Source: Inquilinus limosus
GTDB taxonomy: Bacteria; Pseudomonadota; Alphaproteobacteria; DSM-16000; Inquilinaceae
NCBI RefSeq assembly: GCF_002195995.1
Contig: NZ_NHON01000004.1
Location: forward strand, 1,274 to 65,273
Reading direction: 5' to 3'
DNA length: 64,000 nucleotides
The stretch's first letter is position 1, and every line of letters starts with the position of its first letter. Below are positions 1-8,908 of the stretch, in pieces. The notes under the pieces are model-generated. The model made no database searches. It saw only the letters and a program-made list of their open reading frames with translations, and was not told where the DNA came from. Both the position numbers and the translations under genes were made by a program.

Positions 1-12
1 CTATTGTGATGC

Positions 13-86
13 CGCACGGTGTTGCTCCGGGTCGTGTCCAGGTGACGCGCCAACGTCCTGAACCCGAGCTGAATCAACACCGTGCG
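13..86. repeat. 12 bp inverted repeat at the left edge
   Basis: CGCACGGTGTTG at 13-24 is repeated exactly in inverted form (CAACACCGTGCG) at 75-86, with 50 bases between. No convincing gene lies in 1-183. The arms could form a long hairpin, or be the ends of a small element; the sequence alone does not decide. Confidence 0.5.
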
Positions 87-183
87 CTATGTCCACCTTT
101 TCTTAACCGGACACCCGTGGGGCAAGCCCGGCAATGACATCAATGGGATAGCTGCAATCCGGGAGCAGTCTCCATCGTCGCCC

Positions 184-990
184 TCAGCCCCGGCCGAGCG
201 CCTGGCGGATCGCGGTCTCGACCGGGGAATAGGCCCCGTCCGGCCGCTCCAGCCGATAGGGTTCGGCCAGGCCGAAGGAGGGCTGGGCCAGGAAGCGCGG
301 CCTGGTCCCGCGGTGCCGCTGCGCCGCATGGATCATGAAGGGGTGGCACAGATAGACCGTGCCGGCCGGCCCGGTCGCCAGCGCCTCCGGCCGCCCGGCG
401 CCGATCCGCCGGACATCCGGGCTGGCCAGCCCCGCCTCCCCCGCCGGCTCGAGGAACCGGGCCATGTCGAGATGCGAGCCGACCCGCAGCCGGGTCGGCG
501 CATCCAGCGGGCCGATGTCGGAGAACAGGAACAGCGTCAGCAGCGCCCGGCCGCGCGAGCCGACATTGACCCGCCAGGACGAGAAGTCCCGCCGCTCATT
601 CGGGTCGCTGCTGTCGTCGGGGAAGCTGACATCGACATGCCAGCCGTCGTCCTTCGGCGCAGCGCGCGCCGGGAAGCGGACCGGGAAGGTACCGAGATCC
701 GCCCGCCTCTGCCACCGTCCCTTGCCGACCAGCCGGTCGATGGCGGCGTGGAGCACCGGCGTGTTCGCCGCCTGCCGGAACGGCTCCTGCCCGTACCAGC
801 CGAGCCGGACGACCGGCTGCGTCCAGGTCGTCGGGTCATCCGGGTCGCAGGGCAGGTCGCGCCACAGGATGGCGCGCCCCGCCTCCGCCAGTTCACGAGA
901 AAACGCCCCGTCGATGCGGACGAAGCCGTCGCGGATGAAGTGCCGCACCTGCGCCTCGCTCAGCGCGGCGCCGGGATTGTCGATGGTCAT
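184..990 (-). CDS. phytanoyl-CoA dioxygenase (PhyH) family protein
   Basis: This 268-residue protein looks like a non-haem Fe(II)/2-oxoglutarate-dependent oxygenase of the PhyH family. The iron-binding HxD motif is visible as WHVD near residues 117-120, and a distal histidine lies in CHPFMIH near 216, followed by an RHRGTRPRF stretch that would hold the 2-oxoglutarate-binding arginine. There is no signal peptide, so it is expected in the cytoplasm. It is the last gene of the minus-strand run, about 140 bases after the APH-type kinase. A short GCCGCC/GGCGGC hairpin (1005-1020) sits just before its ribosome binding region (GGAGAGGAG). The family hydroxylates very diverse small molecules, so the substrate cannot be named. 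Confidence 0.85.
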   Translation of the reverse strand: MTIDNPGAALSEAQVRHFIRDGFVRIDGAFSRELAEAGRAILWRDLPCDPDDPTTWTQPVVRLGWYGQEPFRQAANTPVLHAAIDRLVGKGRWQRRADLGTFPVRFPARAAPKDDGWHVDVSFPDDSSDPNERRDFSSWRVNVGSRGRALLTLFLFSDIGPLDAPTRLRVGSHLDMARFLEPAGEAGLASPDVRRIGAGRPEALATGPAGTVYLCHPFMIHAAQRHRGTRPRFLAQPSFGLAEPYRLERPDGAYSPVETAIRQALGRG

Positions 991-1126
991 GGAAACTCCT
1001 CTCCGCCGCCTGACGGCGGCATCACCGTCCGGTCCTCCTTCGGGCTGCTGTCAGCGCCGGGAGGATCGGAAGAGGGAGAGAATCCGAATCATCATGGCCG
1101 GAGCATAACGCCGGCGGGCGATGAGA

Positions 1127-1951
1127 TCAGCCGCCGAAATGCCGCTCGGCCCCGGCGACGCCATCGGCCAGCGCCGCCTCGTCGCCATGGTCGAGGCCGA
1201 ACAGGATGTCGAGCAGCGGGAAGGTACCGCGGTAGAAGGCGATCCGGTCCGCCATCGCCGGCACGCCCGGGTAATGCGGCTGCAGCCGGGGCAGGAACCC
1301 GTCGCCCAGCCCCGCGGCCAGGCTGGCGAGATCATAGGCCGGATCGCCCAGGCCGCAGCCGGCGAAGTCGATCACGCCGGAGAGACGGCCGCCCTCCGCC
1401 AGGATGTTGCCGGTGCCGAAATCGCCGTGGACCACCGCCGTCGGCAGGTCATCCGCCTGCTCGGCGAAGCGCCGGAAGGCGGCATCGACGGTGGAGCGGA
1501 TGCCCGGCGACAGCCGCGGCAGCACATCGGCCTGCAGCCGGTTGGCCAGTTCCCGCCAGGTGTCCTCGCGATGGCCGTCGGCGATCAGCACGGCCGGCAG
1601 GCCGTGCAGGCTGCGCAGGAAGGACGCCAACTCCCGGGCCAGCCGCTCCCGCTGCACCTCGTCGAATCCGTCGAGAGACTGGAACGGCTCGCCGGGGAGA
1701 CGGTCATGGACGGCGACGGGGCCGATCTCGCTCGCGACGATGCGGATATCGGGAATCGCGATCGGCAGGGCCGGCCGCAGCCGCCCCAGCAGCCCGGCCT
1801 CGCGCCGCAGCGCCGCCTCGGCCCCGGCGTGGCGCGGGATCCGCACGATCCGGTCGCCGAAATCCAGCACCCGGCTGTTCTGCCCGGCCTCGATCACGGC
1901 CGGGGCGGCGGATCGCGACCCGATCAGCGCAGCGAGGCGAGCGAGATCCAA
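1127..1951 (-). CDS. aminoglycoside phosphotransferase (APH)-fold kinase
   Basis: The 274-residue product has the APH/choline-kinase fold signature: the catalytic loop HGDFGTGN at about residues 175-182 and the metal-binding IDF motif at 194-196, followed by GLGDPAYDLASL, which is typical of APH-family members. The N-terminal lobe carries a degenerate nucleotide-binding region. The gene starts only 16 bases after the obgE stop and may be cotranscribed with it. Members of this family phosphorylate aminoglycosides, homoserine, choline, macrolides or sugars. Nothing in the neighbourhood (a GTPase and ribosomal proteins) points to antibiotic resistance, so a small-molecule kinase of unknown substrate is the safest call. 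Confidence 0.88.
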   Translation of the reverse strand: MDLARLAALIGSRSAAPAVIEAGQNSRVLDFGDRIVRIPRHAGAEAALRREAGLLGRLRPALPIAIPDIRIVASEIGPVAVHDRLPGEPFQSLDGFDEVQRERLARELASFLRSLHGLPAVLIADGHREDTWRELANRLQADVLPRLSPGIRSTVDAAFRRFAEQADDLPTAVVHGDFGTGNILAEGGRLSGVIDFAGCGLGDPAYDLASLAAGLGDGFLPRLQPHYPGVPAMADRIAFYRGTFPLLDILFGLDHGDEAALADGVAGAERHFGG

Positions 1952-1967
1952 GGCGAGCCTCGGCCGC

Positions 1968-3032
<1,065 letters not shown>

Positions 3033-3093
3033 CTAGCCGCCCCGTGCCGCCGGCCCGTGGGCCCGCTCAATCCTTGTCGCATCAAATAGCAAA

Positions 3094-3119
3094 CGGGGGA
3101 ATGGTCGCCCATTCCCCCG
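3094..3119 (-). terminator. intrinsic terminator after rpmA
   Basis: A perfect 11 bp stem (CGGGGGAATGG, 3094-3104, with its complement at 3109-3119) closes a 4-base loop. Read on the minus strand it is followed by TTTGCTATTT. It lies between rpmA and obgE and would end most rplU-rpmA transcripts, with obgE reached by read-through or by its own promoter. Confidence 0.75.
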
Positions 3120-3142
3120 CTCACCAGTCTCGGTGCCTGCAA

Positions 3143-3171
3143 GCCCCCGCCTTACATGTAAGGTTGGGGGC
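3143..3171 (-). terminator. GC-rich hairpin just after the rpmA stop
   Basis: The palindrome CCTTACATGTAAGG is flanked by GCCCCC and GGGGGC arms, giving a long imperfect stem that begins seven bases after the rpmA stop codon. No T-run follows directly, so it may protect the mRNA 3' end or work in tandem with the hairpin at 3094-3119. Confidence 0.5.
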
Positions 3172-3177
3172 GAGGCG

Positions 3178-3441
3178 TTACTCGGCAGCTTCCGCCTGGG
3201 CGATCGTCACCGTGGTGCGGCCGCCGGCCGACTTGAACTGGACATTGCCGGGAACCAGCGCGAACAGCGTGTGGTCCTTGCCCATGCCGACATTGACGCC
3301 GGGATGGAACTTGGTGCCGCGCTGGCGCACGATGATGTTGCCCGGGACGACGGCTTCGCCGCCGAACTTCTTCACGCCGAGGCGCTGACCCGCCGAATCG
3401 CGACCGTTGCGCGACGAACCACCGGCCTTCTTATGTGCCAT
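3178..3441 (-). CDS. rpmA: 50S ribosomal protein bL27
   Basis: The 87-residue protein starts [16 protein letters not shown] and continues with [24 protein letters not shown], which is the bL27 signature. Its N-terminal arm reaches the peptidyl-transferase centre of the large subunit. Length and sequence are normal for the family and there is no N-terminal cleavable extension of the Firmicutes type. It follows rplU by 15 bases and is almost certainly translated from the same mRNA. Two hairpins lie immediately downstream. Confidence 0.98.
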   Translation of the reverse strand: MAHKKAGGSSRNGRDSAGQRLGVKKFGGEAVVPGNIIVRQRGTKFHPGVNVGMGKDHTLFALVPGNVQFKSAGGRTTVTIAQAEAAE

Positions 3442-3456
3442 CTGTCGATCTCCTCT

Positions 3457-3777
3457 TTACGCGCCGGCGATGGCGGTGATCTTGAGCACCGTCAGGTCCT
3501 GACGATGGCCCTTCTTCCGCCGGTAGTTCTGGCGGCGCTTCTTCTTGAAGATGATGACCTTCGGACCGCGGGTCTGCTCGACCACCTCGGCGGTGACCGA
3601 CGCGCCGGCGAGGACGGGGGTGCCGATCTTGACGGCGCCGTCGCCGCCGACCATCAGCACGTCCTCGATGGTGACCGAGGCACCCGGCTCGGCGTCGAGA
3701 CGCTCGACCGTGACAAGCTGGTCCGGAGCAACCCGGTACTGTTTCCCGCCCGTGCGGATGACTGCGAACATGGTCAA
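3457..3777 (-). CDS. rplU: 50S ribosomal protein bL21
   Basis: The 106-residue product begins [16 protein letters not shown] and carries the conserved C-terminal block [21 protein letters not shown], both diagnostic for bL21, a 23S rRNA-binding assembly protein of the large subunit. It is the first gene of the rplU-rpmA unit. A textbook sigma-70 promoter lies at 3880-3907, leaving a leader of about 95 bases that holds a 10 bp hairpin, so expression may be controlled at the leader. Confidence 0.98.
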   Translation of the reverse strand: MTMFAVIRTGGKQYRVAPDQLVTVERLDAEPGASVTIEDVLMVGGDGAVKIGTPVLAGASVTAEVVEQTRGPKVIIFKKKRRQNYRRKKGHRQDLTVLKITAIAGA

Positions 3778-3835
3778 GCTGCCGTCGACTGGGAGGGCGC
3801 CCCTTGCGGTTCGCCCTCAGGTGATCAAAAACGAG

Positions 3836-3865
3836 CACGGGTGCCAGCCGGAACCGGCACCCGTG
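3836..3865 (-). promoter_or_regulatory. attenuator-like hairpin in the rplU leader
   Basis: CACGGGTGCC (3836-3845) pairs perfectly with GGCACCCGTG (3856-3865) around a 10-base loop. On the minus strand the stem is followed by CTCGTTTTTGATC, so the leader carries a terminator-like structure between the promoter and the rplU start. Ribosomal protein leaders are often autoregulatory; this one could be an attenuator, but no known leader class is recognised here. Confidence 0.5.
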
Positions 3866-3879
3866 TCCGTGAACGCGGC

Positions 3880-3907
3880 ACTATAGTCAGGCGCGGCGGC
3901 GTGTCAA
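3880..3907 (-). promoter_or_regulatory. sigma-70 promoter of rplU-rpmA
   Basis: On the minus strand TTGACA (3902-3907) and TATAGT (3880-3885) are separated by 16 bases. Transcription would start near 3873 and give a leader of about 95 bases. This is the best consensus-like promoter noticed in the window. Confidence 0.8.
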
Positions 3908-3949
3908 CGGCGGAATGCGGAGCGGCGTTTTCCGCGCTACATTCGACGC

Positions 3950-3978
3950 TTGCAAGGCCGAACGCTCTCCACTATGGT
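3950..3978 (+). promoter_or_regulatory. probable promoter of tRNA-Ser
   Basis: TTGCAA (3950-3955) and TATGGT (3973-3978) are spaced by 17 bases, about 50 bases before the tRNA. The site is divergent from the rplU promoter. Confidence 0.5.
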
Positions 3979-4029
3979 CCGCGCCGGCCACGCGGAGGGG
4001 GTCCTGGAGACCGCCCGCCATGCCTCTGC

Positions 4030-4478
<449 letters not shown>

Positions 4479-5159
4479 ATGGCGAGTCATCCATATATTT
4501 CTGGCGCCGGCAACATCACTCAGATGATCGGCTTCCTCCGGAAGAACTTCCCAGCGACGGTAACTTCCGACACCGTAAAGAAGCTCGGGCTAGCCTCGAA
4601 GAACGAGAGCTACGTTATTAACGTGCTGCAATTCCTGGGCTTGATCGATGAGCAGGGGAAGCGGACTGATGCCGGTCATGAGGTGATGACCAAGCATGAT
4701 GAGAGTGAGTTTCAGTCGTCTTTTGAGGACCTTGTCAAGAAGGCCTACTCAGACCTCTTTGATCTGCGCGGCGATGATGCTTGGACAATGAACAAGGATC
4801 AGTTGATTGGCTACTTTCGCAGTGCCGACAAGACTAGCGATGTCATCGGGAGCCGTCAGGCGGGTGTGTTCGTCGCTCTGCGGGAACTCGCTGGGCACGT
4901 GACGGAGCAAAGCCAAGCAACTCCAAAGACGAAAGCGAATAGCGCTGCAAAACCGAAGGGGACCGGAAAGAAGGCGAAGCCGGTTGAGCAGAAGACACAG
5001 GATCAGGTCGTCGACCAACCTGTCTCATCCCCACCTCTGAGGCCACAGAAAGGTGATATTGCGCTCACGGTCCGCATAGAGATCAATCTACCCGCCGAGG
5101 GTACGCAGGAGATCTATGACGCCATCTTCAAAAGCATCAAGGCTAACCTCTATCCATGA
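4479..5159 (+). CDS. DUF5343 domain protein, first gene of a HEPN module
   Basis: The 226-residue product begins with PYISGAGNITQMIGFLRKNFP and continues with KLGLASKNESYVINVLQFLGLIDEQGKRT, the pattern of the DUF5343 family, which resembles a winged-helix/HTH-like module. A lysine- and proline-rich linker (about residues 145-185) joins it to a short conserved tail with RIEINLPAEGTQEIYDAIFKSIKANLY, a segment that recurs at the end of such proteins. The start has a GGGGGAA ribosome site. Its stop overlaps the next start by four bases, so the two proteins are translationally coupled. GC content is near one half, far below the neighbours, indicating transfer. The role is unknown; the pairing suggests a partner or control subunit for the downstream HEPN protein. 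Confidence 0.75.
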   Translation: MASHPYISGAGNITQMIGFLRKNFPATVTSDTVKKLGLASKNESYVINVLQFLGLIDEQGKRTDAGHEVMTKHDESEFQSSFEDLVKKAYSDLFDLRGDDAWTMNKDQLIGYFRSADKTSDVIGSRQAGVFVALRELAGHVTEQSQATPKTKANSAAKPKGTGKKAKPVEQKTQDQVVDQPVSSPPLRPQKGDIALTVRIEINLPAEGTQEIYDAIFKSIKANLYP

Positions 5160-5638
5160 GCGAGGCACTGAAGCTCTTTGAGAAGATTGCGCGAGGGGCG
5201 AAGAACGTCGGCCAACCTTCAGCCTCTGAGAACCGGAGCGTTCATCCGTTCGATGAGCGGAATATCCATCCGGAGATTACGAGTGTCTCTCTGAAGCTGT
5301 TCGACAATGGTCACTATTCACAGGCCACCTTCGAGGCATTCAAGTACTTAGATATCCAGGTGAAGAAGCTGTCCGGAATCAATGATAGCGGCTACAAGCT
5401 GATGATGGCGGCGTTCGCGGAAGCATCTCCTAAGATCAAGCTCACAAACTTAGCTACGTCGAGCGACATCGATGAGCAGATGGGATTCAAGTTTATATTC
5501 GCTGGCGTGATGTCAGCCATCCGCAACCCTCGCGGGCATGACATCACTTCAGATCCTATTGATCGCTGCTTGGACCATTTGTCGGTAGCGTCGGTACTTT
5601 TGAGGCGCATAGAAGAGCGGATAGAGCCACAGCCCTAA
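5156..5638 (+). CDS. TIGR02391 (Ymh)-like HEPN-type protein, possible RNase toxin
   Basis: This 160-residue protein resembles the TIGR02391/Ymh family. Its C-terminal half contains GFKFIFAGVMSAIRNPRGH, in which R123 and H128 form an R-x4-H motif, the active-site signature of HEPN-superfamily ribonucleases. The N-terminal part (HPFDERNIHPEITSVSLKLFDNGHYSQATFEAFKYLD) matches the helical region usual in the family. HEPN proteins commonly act in toxin-antitoxin and abortive-infection systems; that role is inferred here from motif and context. It overlaps the DUF5343 gene by ATGA and shares its low GC content. No gene follows on this strand; the next 119 bases carry only a weak CTCGTG/CACGAG hairpin (5641-5669). 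Confidence 0.75.
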   Translation: MSEALKLFEKIARGAKNVGQPSASENRSVHPFDERNIHPEITSVSLKLFDNGHYSQATFEAFKYLDIQVKKLSGINDSGYKLMMAAFAEASPKIKLTNLATSSDIDEQMGFKFIFAGVMSAIRNPRGHDITSDPIDRCLDHLSVASVLLRRIEERIEPQP

Positions 5639-5757
5639 GCCTCGTGTCAGAGCGTCAGATTTTCACGAGTCATTTTGGAGAGTTATGCCGTAGATGTAGT
5701 TCCCCGTTTCGTTGGCTTCGCCCCGCCACCCCTTGCCCCATCACGGCACGCCGTCTG

Positions 5758-6654
5758 TCAGCTTCCAAAATACGCCGGCCGGTCGATGTCGGCGATCAGC
5801 CCTGGCTGCTCCGGCGCCCAGCCCAGCAGGGCTCGCGTGCGCTCGCTCGAGGTCGGGACGTCCATCCCGGCGAACATCGCGAACCAGCCGAAATGCGCCG
5901 CCGCCTCCTCCCGGGACAGGCCGGCAACCGGCACGCCCAGGCGGCGGCCGATCACCGCGGCGATCTCCCGGTACGGCACCCCCTCCTCCGCCATCGCGTG
6001 ATAGCGGGCCCCGGCGGCGACGCCGCGCTCCAGCGCCAGGCGGTAGACCTTGGCAGCGTCGAGCCGGTGCGCGGCGGGCCAGCGGTTGAGGCCTTCGCCG
6101 ATCATGGCCGACACGCCCTTCTCCCGCGCCAGCCGGATCAGGATCGGCACGAAGCCATGATCGCCGTCGCCATGGACCGAGGGCGGTAGCCGCACCGTCG
6201 CCGCCCGCACGCCCCGCGCCGCCTGCGCGGCGGCCGCCGCCTCGGACAGGCGGTGATAGGTGGCCGAGTTGGGAAGGGGCGGGTCCTCCTCGGTCCCGAC
6301 CGGCCCCCGCGCCGCGATCACGGCGCCGGAGGTGACCAGCAGCGGGCGGTCGGAGCCGGCGAGCTCGTCGCCGATCGCCTCGATGGCCCGGCCGTCGATC
6401 TCGCAGCTTTCCTGGAACTTCGAGAAGTCGTGGATGAAGCCGGTGTGGATCACGGCATCGGCCCCGGCGGCGCCGCGGCGCAGGCTGTCGGGATCCCGCA
6501 GGTCGCCGCGGTGCGGCTGGGCGCCGGCGGCGAGAAGGGCGTCGGCGCCCGCATCGGAGCGGGTGAGGCCGAGCACCTGATGGCCGGCGCCGATCAGGTC
6601 CTGAACGACGGCGGAGCCGACGAAGCCCGTGGCGCCGGTGACGAAGACACGCAT
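5758..6654 (-). CDS. NAD(P)-binding epimerase-like oxidoreductase (atypical SDR)
   Basis: The 298-residue protein opens with [17 protein letters not shown], the GxxGxxG dinucleotide-binding motif of extended/atypical short-chain dehydrogenases. Further family marks are [24 protein letters not shown] and [20 protein letters not shown]. The usual catalytic YxxxK is degenerate (YHRLS), as in several NAD-dependent epimerase/dehydratase relatives of the YwnB/NmrA type, so the reaction is uncertain. It is transcribed divergently from the MmyB-like regulator at 6754, and a palindrome lies in the shared promoter region, so that protein probably controls it. Confidence 0.85.
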   Translation of the reverse strand: MRVFVTGATGFVGSAVVQDLIGAGHQVLGLTRSDAGADALLAAGAQPHRGDLRDPDSLRRGAAGADAVIHTGFIHDFSKFQESCEIDGRAIEAIGDELAGSDRPLLVTSGAVIAARGPVGTEEDPPLPNSATYHRLSEAAAAAQAARGVRAATVRLPPSVHGDGDHGFVPILIRLAREKGVSAMIGEGLNRWPAAHRLDAAKVYRLALERGVAAGARYHAMAEEGVPYREIAAVIGRRLGVPVAGLSREEAAAHFGWFAMFAGMDVPTSSERTRALLGWAPEQPGLIADIDRPAYFGS

Positions 6655-6722
6655 GAGGAAAGCCTCCGGTTAGCGATGGAGGCGACGGTCCCGCGATGTG
6701 CTATCCTGGTAAAGCAGTGACA

Positions 6723-6736
6723 TTATACGGGTATAA
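6723..6736. promoter_or_regulatory. operator palindrome in the SDR/MmyB divergent promoter
   Basis: TTATAC-GG-GTATAA is a perfect 14-base palindrome, 17 bases before the regulator start and overlapping a TATAAT-like -10 element (GTATAATAG). It is a good candidate site for autorepression and control of the divergent oxidoreductase gene. Confidence 0.5.
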
Positions 6737-6753
6737 TAGCTAACAGGCTCGGC

Positions 6754-7677
6754 ATGCCGGTCGCGAACGACAATCCGCTCGGGGTCTATCTGAAGGACCG
6801 CCGCGCCAGGCTGGATCCCGCCTCCTTCGGCCTGTCCGGGCCGCGCCGGCGCACGCCCGGCCTGCGCCGCGAGGAGGTGGCCCAGCGCGCCAATATCAGC
6901 GCCACCTGGTACACCTGGCTGGAGCAGGGCCGCGGCGGCGCGCCGTCGGCCGACGTGCTGGAGCGGATCGCCCGCGCCCTGATGCTGACGGATGTCGAGC
7001 GCGAGCACCTGTTCCTGCTGGGGCTCGGCCGGCCGCCCGCGATCCGCTACCAGGCAGCCGAGGGCGTCACGCCGCGGCTGCAGCGGGTGCTCGACGCGCT
7101 GACCCTCAGCCCGGCCCTGGTGAAGACCCCGACCTGGGACGTGGTCGCCTGGAACCTGGCCGCGGCGGCGGTGCTGACCGATTACGGGGCGCTGCCGCCG
7201 GAGCAGCGCAACATCCTGCGCCTGATCTTCCTGGATCCCCGCGTCCGCGCCGCCCAGTTCGACTGGGACGGCGTGGCCCGGTTCGTGGTGGCGGCATTCC
7301 GCGCCGATGCGGCGCGCGCCGGGGCCACGGACAGGATTGGCGCCCTGGTGGACGAGCTCTGCCGGCTCAGCCCCGACTTCGCGGCGATGTGGCGCGACAA
7401 CGACGTCCGCGGCTATGGCGGGGGCGTCAAGCGCCTGCGCCACCCGGTCGCCGGGCCGATCGCCTTCGAGTTCTCGGCCTTCGCCGTCGACGGCCGGCCG
7501 GATCTCGGCATGGTGATCTACAATCCGGCGACGCCGGCGGATGCCGACCGGGTCCGGTCGCTGGTCGAGACGAAGGCGAGGGAAAGCGTCGGCAATTGCC
7601 TCGCCTCGCATCTGCGTGGGCGCGGCGACGTGGCGATGAGCACGGACGACATCACGTCCCCCGCCCACGAGGACTGA
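6754..7677 (+). CDS. XRE-family regulator with MmyB-like ligand-binding domain
   Basis: The 307-residue product has an N-terminal XRE helix-turn-helix (GLRREEVAQRANISATWYTWLEQGRGGAPSADVLERIARAL, about residues 30-70). A long C-terminal domain of the MmyB type follows, recognisable by NPLGVYLKDRRARLDP at the start, TWDVVAWNLAAAAV and NILRLIFLDPRVR. MmyB-like domains are PAS-related ligand sensors, and genes of this class very often sit divergent from one oxidoreductase gene, as here. The preceding intergenic region carries the TTATACGGGTATAA palindrome. Ligand and physiological role are unknown. Confidence 0.92.
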   Translation: MPVANDNPLGVYLKDRRARLDPASFGLSGPRRRTPGLRREEVAQRANISATWYTWLEQGRGGAPSADVLERIARALMLTDVEREHLFLLGLGRPPAIRYQAAEGVTPRLQRVLDALTLSPALVKTPTWDVVAWNLAAAAVLTDYGALPPEQRNILRLIFLDPRVRAAQFDWDGVARFVVAAFRADAARAGATDRIGALVDELCRLSPDFAAMWRDNDVRGYGGGVKRLRHPVAGPIAFEFSAFAVDGRPDLGMVIYNPATPADADRVRSLVETKARESVGNCLASHLRGRGDVAMSTDDITSPAHED

Positions 7678-7697
7678 ATGAGCATCTCCGCTTCGCC

Positions 7698-8090
7698 TCA
7701 CGCCACCTCGACCCGAGCCTTGTGCCCGGATGCGGTGGCGAGGCGCTGGTCACGGGTCAGCAGCGGGGCGTCGAGCGCTTCGGCCAGGGCGATATAGGCG
7801 GCGTCATAGGCCGTGACGTTGGCTCGCAGGTCCCAGATGCGCGGCAGGAGGATATCGTGCGGATAGCGGTGGAGGGGGAAGTCCACCAGATCAGCCAGGG
7901 CGGCGCGGCCGCGCGCATCGTCGATCTCCCCCTTCGCCGCATAACGCCGGATGACCTGTACGACCTCGACATCCAGCAGATGGGGTGCGTGCAGCGTGAT
8001 GCCGGAGCCGAACAGCCGGGCCTCCACCGCTGCGGCCGCCGGCGTGCGGAGGAGCACTTCGATCAGGGCCGACGCGTCGACGACGATCAT
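7698..8090 (-). CDS. PIN-domain toxin (VapC/FitB type)
   Basis: This 130-residue PIN-domain protein has the acidic residues expected for a Mg-dependent endoribonuclease: D in MIVVDASAL, E in LDVEVVQVI, D in TAYDAAYIALAEAL and D in LLTRDQRLA. PIN toxins of this class cleave RNA, often tRNA, when freed from the antitoxin. It starts seven bases after the stop of the RHH antitoxin gene, the standard antitoxin-first order. Its stop codon lies 20 bases from the stop of the convergent MmyB-like gene. Confidence 0.93.
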   Translation of the reverse strand: MIVVDASALIEVLLRTPAAAAVEARLFGSGITLHAPHLLDVEVVQVIRRYAAKGEIDDARGRAALADLVDFPLHRYPHDILLPRIWDLRANVTAYDAAYIALAEALDAPLLTRDQRLATASGHKARVEVA

Positions 8091-8097
8091 CGGACGA

Positions 8098-8328
8098 TCA
8101 CCGTCGGTCGCGTTCGGCCCGAACCGCCTGTGCCGGTGCTTCGGTCAGCGCCACCGCCGGGCGCTGCTCCAGGCGCGCCCGCAAATCGTCGAGCGTCGGC
8201 CGCTCAGCCAGCCGGCGCATCTCCTGGAGCAGATAGTCGGAGAGCGACATGCCGGCCAGCGCCGCGCGCGACTTGAGCTGGCGGTGCAGCGTATCCGGCA
8301 CGTTGCGGATCTGGATCATCGCTGTCAT
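8098..8328 (-). CDS. FitA/VapB-type ribbon-helix-helix antitoxin
   Basis: The 76-residue protein has the FitA-like ribbon-helix-helix start MIQIRNVPDTLHRQLKSRAALAGMSLSDYLLQEM, which both binds DNA and, through its C-terminal tail, should neutralise the PIN toxin. Two starts are possible, at 8328 (MTAMIQIRN) and 8319 (MIQIRN); neither has a strong ribosome site. The longer open frame reaching 8379 overlaps the divergent gene's start and is unlikely. Palindromes rich in ACATG lie at the start codon and just upstream, as expected for autoregulation of a toxin-antitoxin operon. Confidence 0.88.
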   Translation of the reverse strand: MTAMIQIRNVPDTLHRQLKSRAALAGMSLSDYLLQEMRRLAERPTLDDLRARLEQRPAVALTEAPAQAVRAERDRR

Positions 8329-8360
8329 GTGGAAAACATGGGAACATGTGCCGCACATGT
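8326..8360. promoter_or_regulatory. double ACATG palindrome, likely antitoxin operator
   Basis: CATGT-GGAAA-ACATG (8326-8340) overlaps the proposed antitoxin start, and ACATGTG-CCG-CACATGT (8344-8360) is a perfect palindrome next to it. Tandem short palindromes are the usual target of RHH antitoxin/toxin complexes. The divergent NTPase gene begins 17 bases away, so it could be repressed from the same site. Confidence 0.6.
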
Positions 8361-8377
8361 CAATGGAAGGGACCGCC

Positions 8378-8908
8378 ATGGACCGTTATGTCGTCATCTC
8401 CGGCTGCTCGGGCGGCGGCAAGTCGACGCTGCTGGCGGAGCTCGGGCGGCGCGGCCATGCCGTGGTCGAGGAGCCCGGGCGGCGCATCGTCCAGCAGGAG
8501 CTGGAACGCGGCGGGCAGGCCCTGCCCTGGGTCGACGGGCCGACCTTCGCCCGCCGGGCCATCGCCATGGCGCTGGCCGACCGTGCCGCGGCCGGGATCT
8601 GGCTCGGCTGGGTGTTCTTCGACCGCGGCCTGATCGACGCCGCCTCCGCCCTGCAGCACATGACCGGCGAACCGGCGCTGGAGACGCTGGCCCGGCCCTA
8701 TCCCTATCACCGGCGCGTGTTCCTGACCCCGCCCTGGCCGGAGATCTACGGCACCGACCCGGAGCGCCGCCACGGCCTCGACGCCGCGATGGAGGAGTAT
8801 GAACGGCTGCTCAGGGACTATCCGGCCCTGGGCTATGAGGTCGTGATCCTGCCGAAGACCAGCGTGGCCAGGCGCGCCGATTTCGTGCTGCGCACCCTGG
8901 CCGCATAG
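8378..8908 (+). CDS. small AAA/P-loop NTPase (kinase-like)
   Basis: The 176-residue protein starts MDRYVVISGCSGGGKSTLLAELGRRGH; GCSGGGKST at residues 9-17 is a Walker A motif. The following EEPGRRIVQQE and FFDRGLIDAAS segments are typical of the small AAA domain seen in ATPases of the NadR/Ttd14-like group. The start at 8378 is supported by a GGAAGG site seven bases upstream; an in-frame ATG at 8363 lacks this. It is divergent from the toxin-antitoxin pair and its stop directly abuts the stop of the TfoX-N gene. Substrate unknown. Confidence 0.85.
   Translation: MDRYVVISGCSGGGKSTLLAELGRRGHAVVEEPGRRIVQQELERGGQALPWVDGPTFARRAIAMALADRAAAGIWLGWVFFDRGLIDAASALQHMTGEPALETLARPYPYHRRVFLTPPWPEIYGTDPERRHGLDAAMEEYERLLRDYPALGYEVVILPKTSVARRADFVLRTLAA

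Noticed and set aside
1127-1951. Antibiotic-resistance gene call for the APH-fold protein
   Set aside because: The catalytic motifs only show a kinase of the APH superfamily; the chromosomal location beside obgE and lack of mobile elements do not support resistance.
5641-5669. CTCGTG/CACGAG hairpin after the HEPN gene as a terminator
   Set aside because: The stem is only six base pairs with a 17-base loop, too weak to call.
8249-8377. Longer N-terminus for the P-loop NTPase
   Set aside because: The extra 43 codons overlap the antitoxin gene and its operators, while ATG 8378 has a good ribosome site directly before the Walker A domain.
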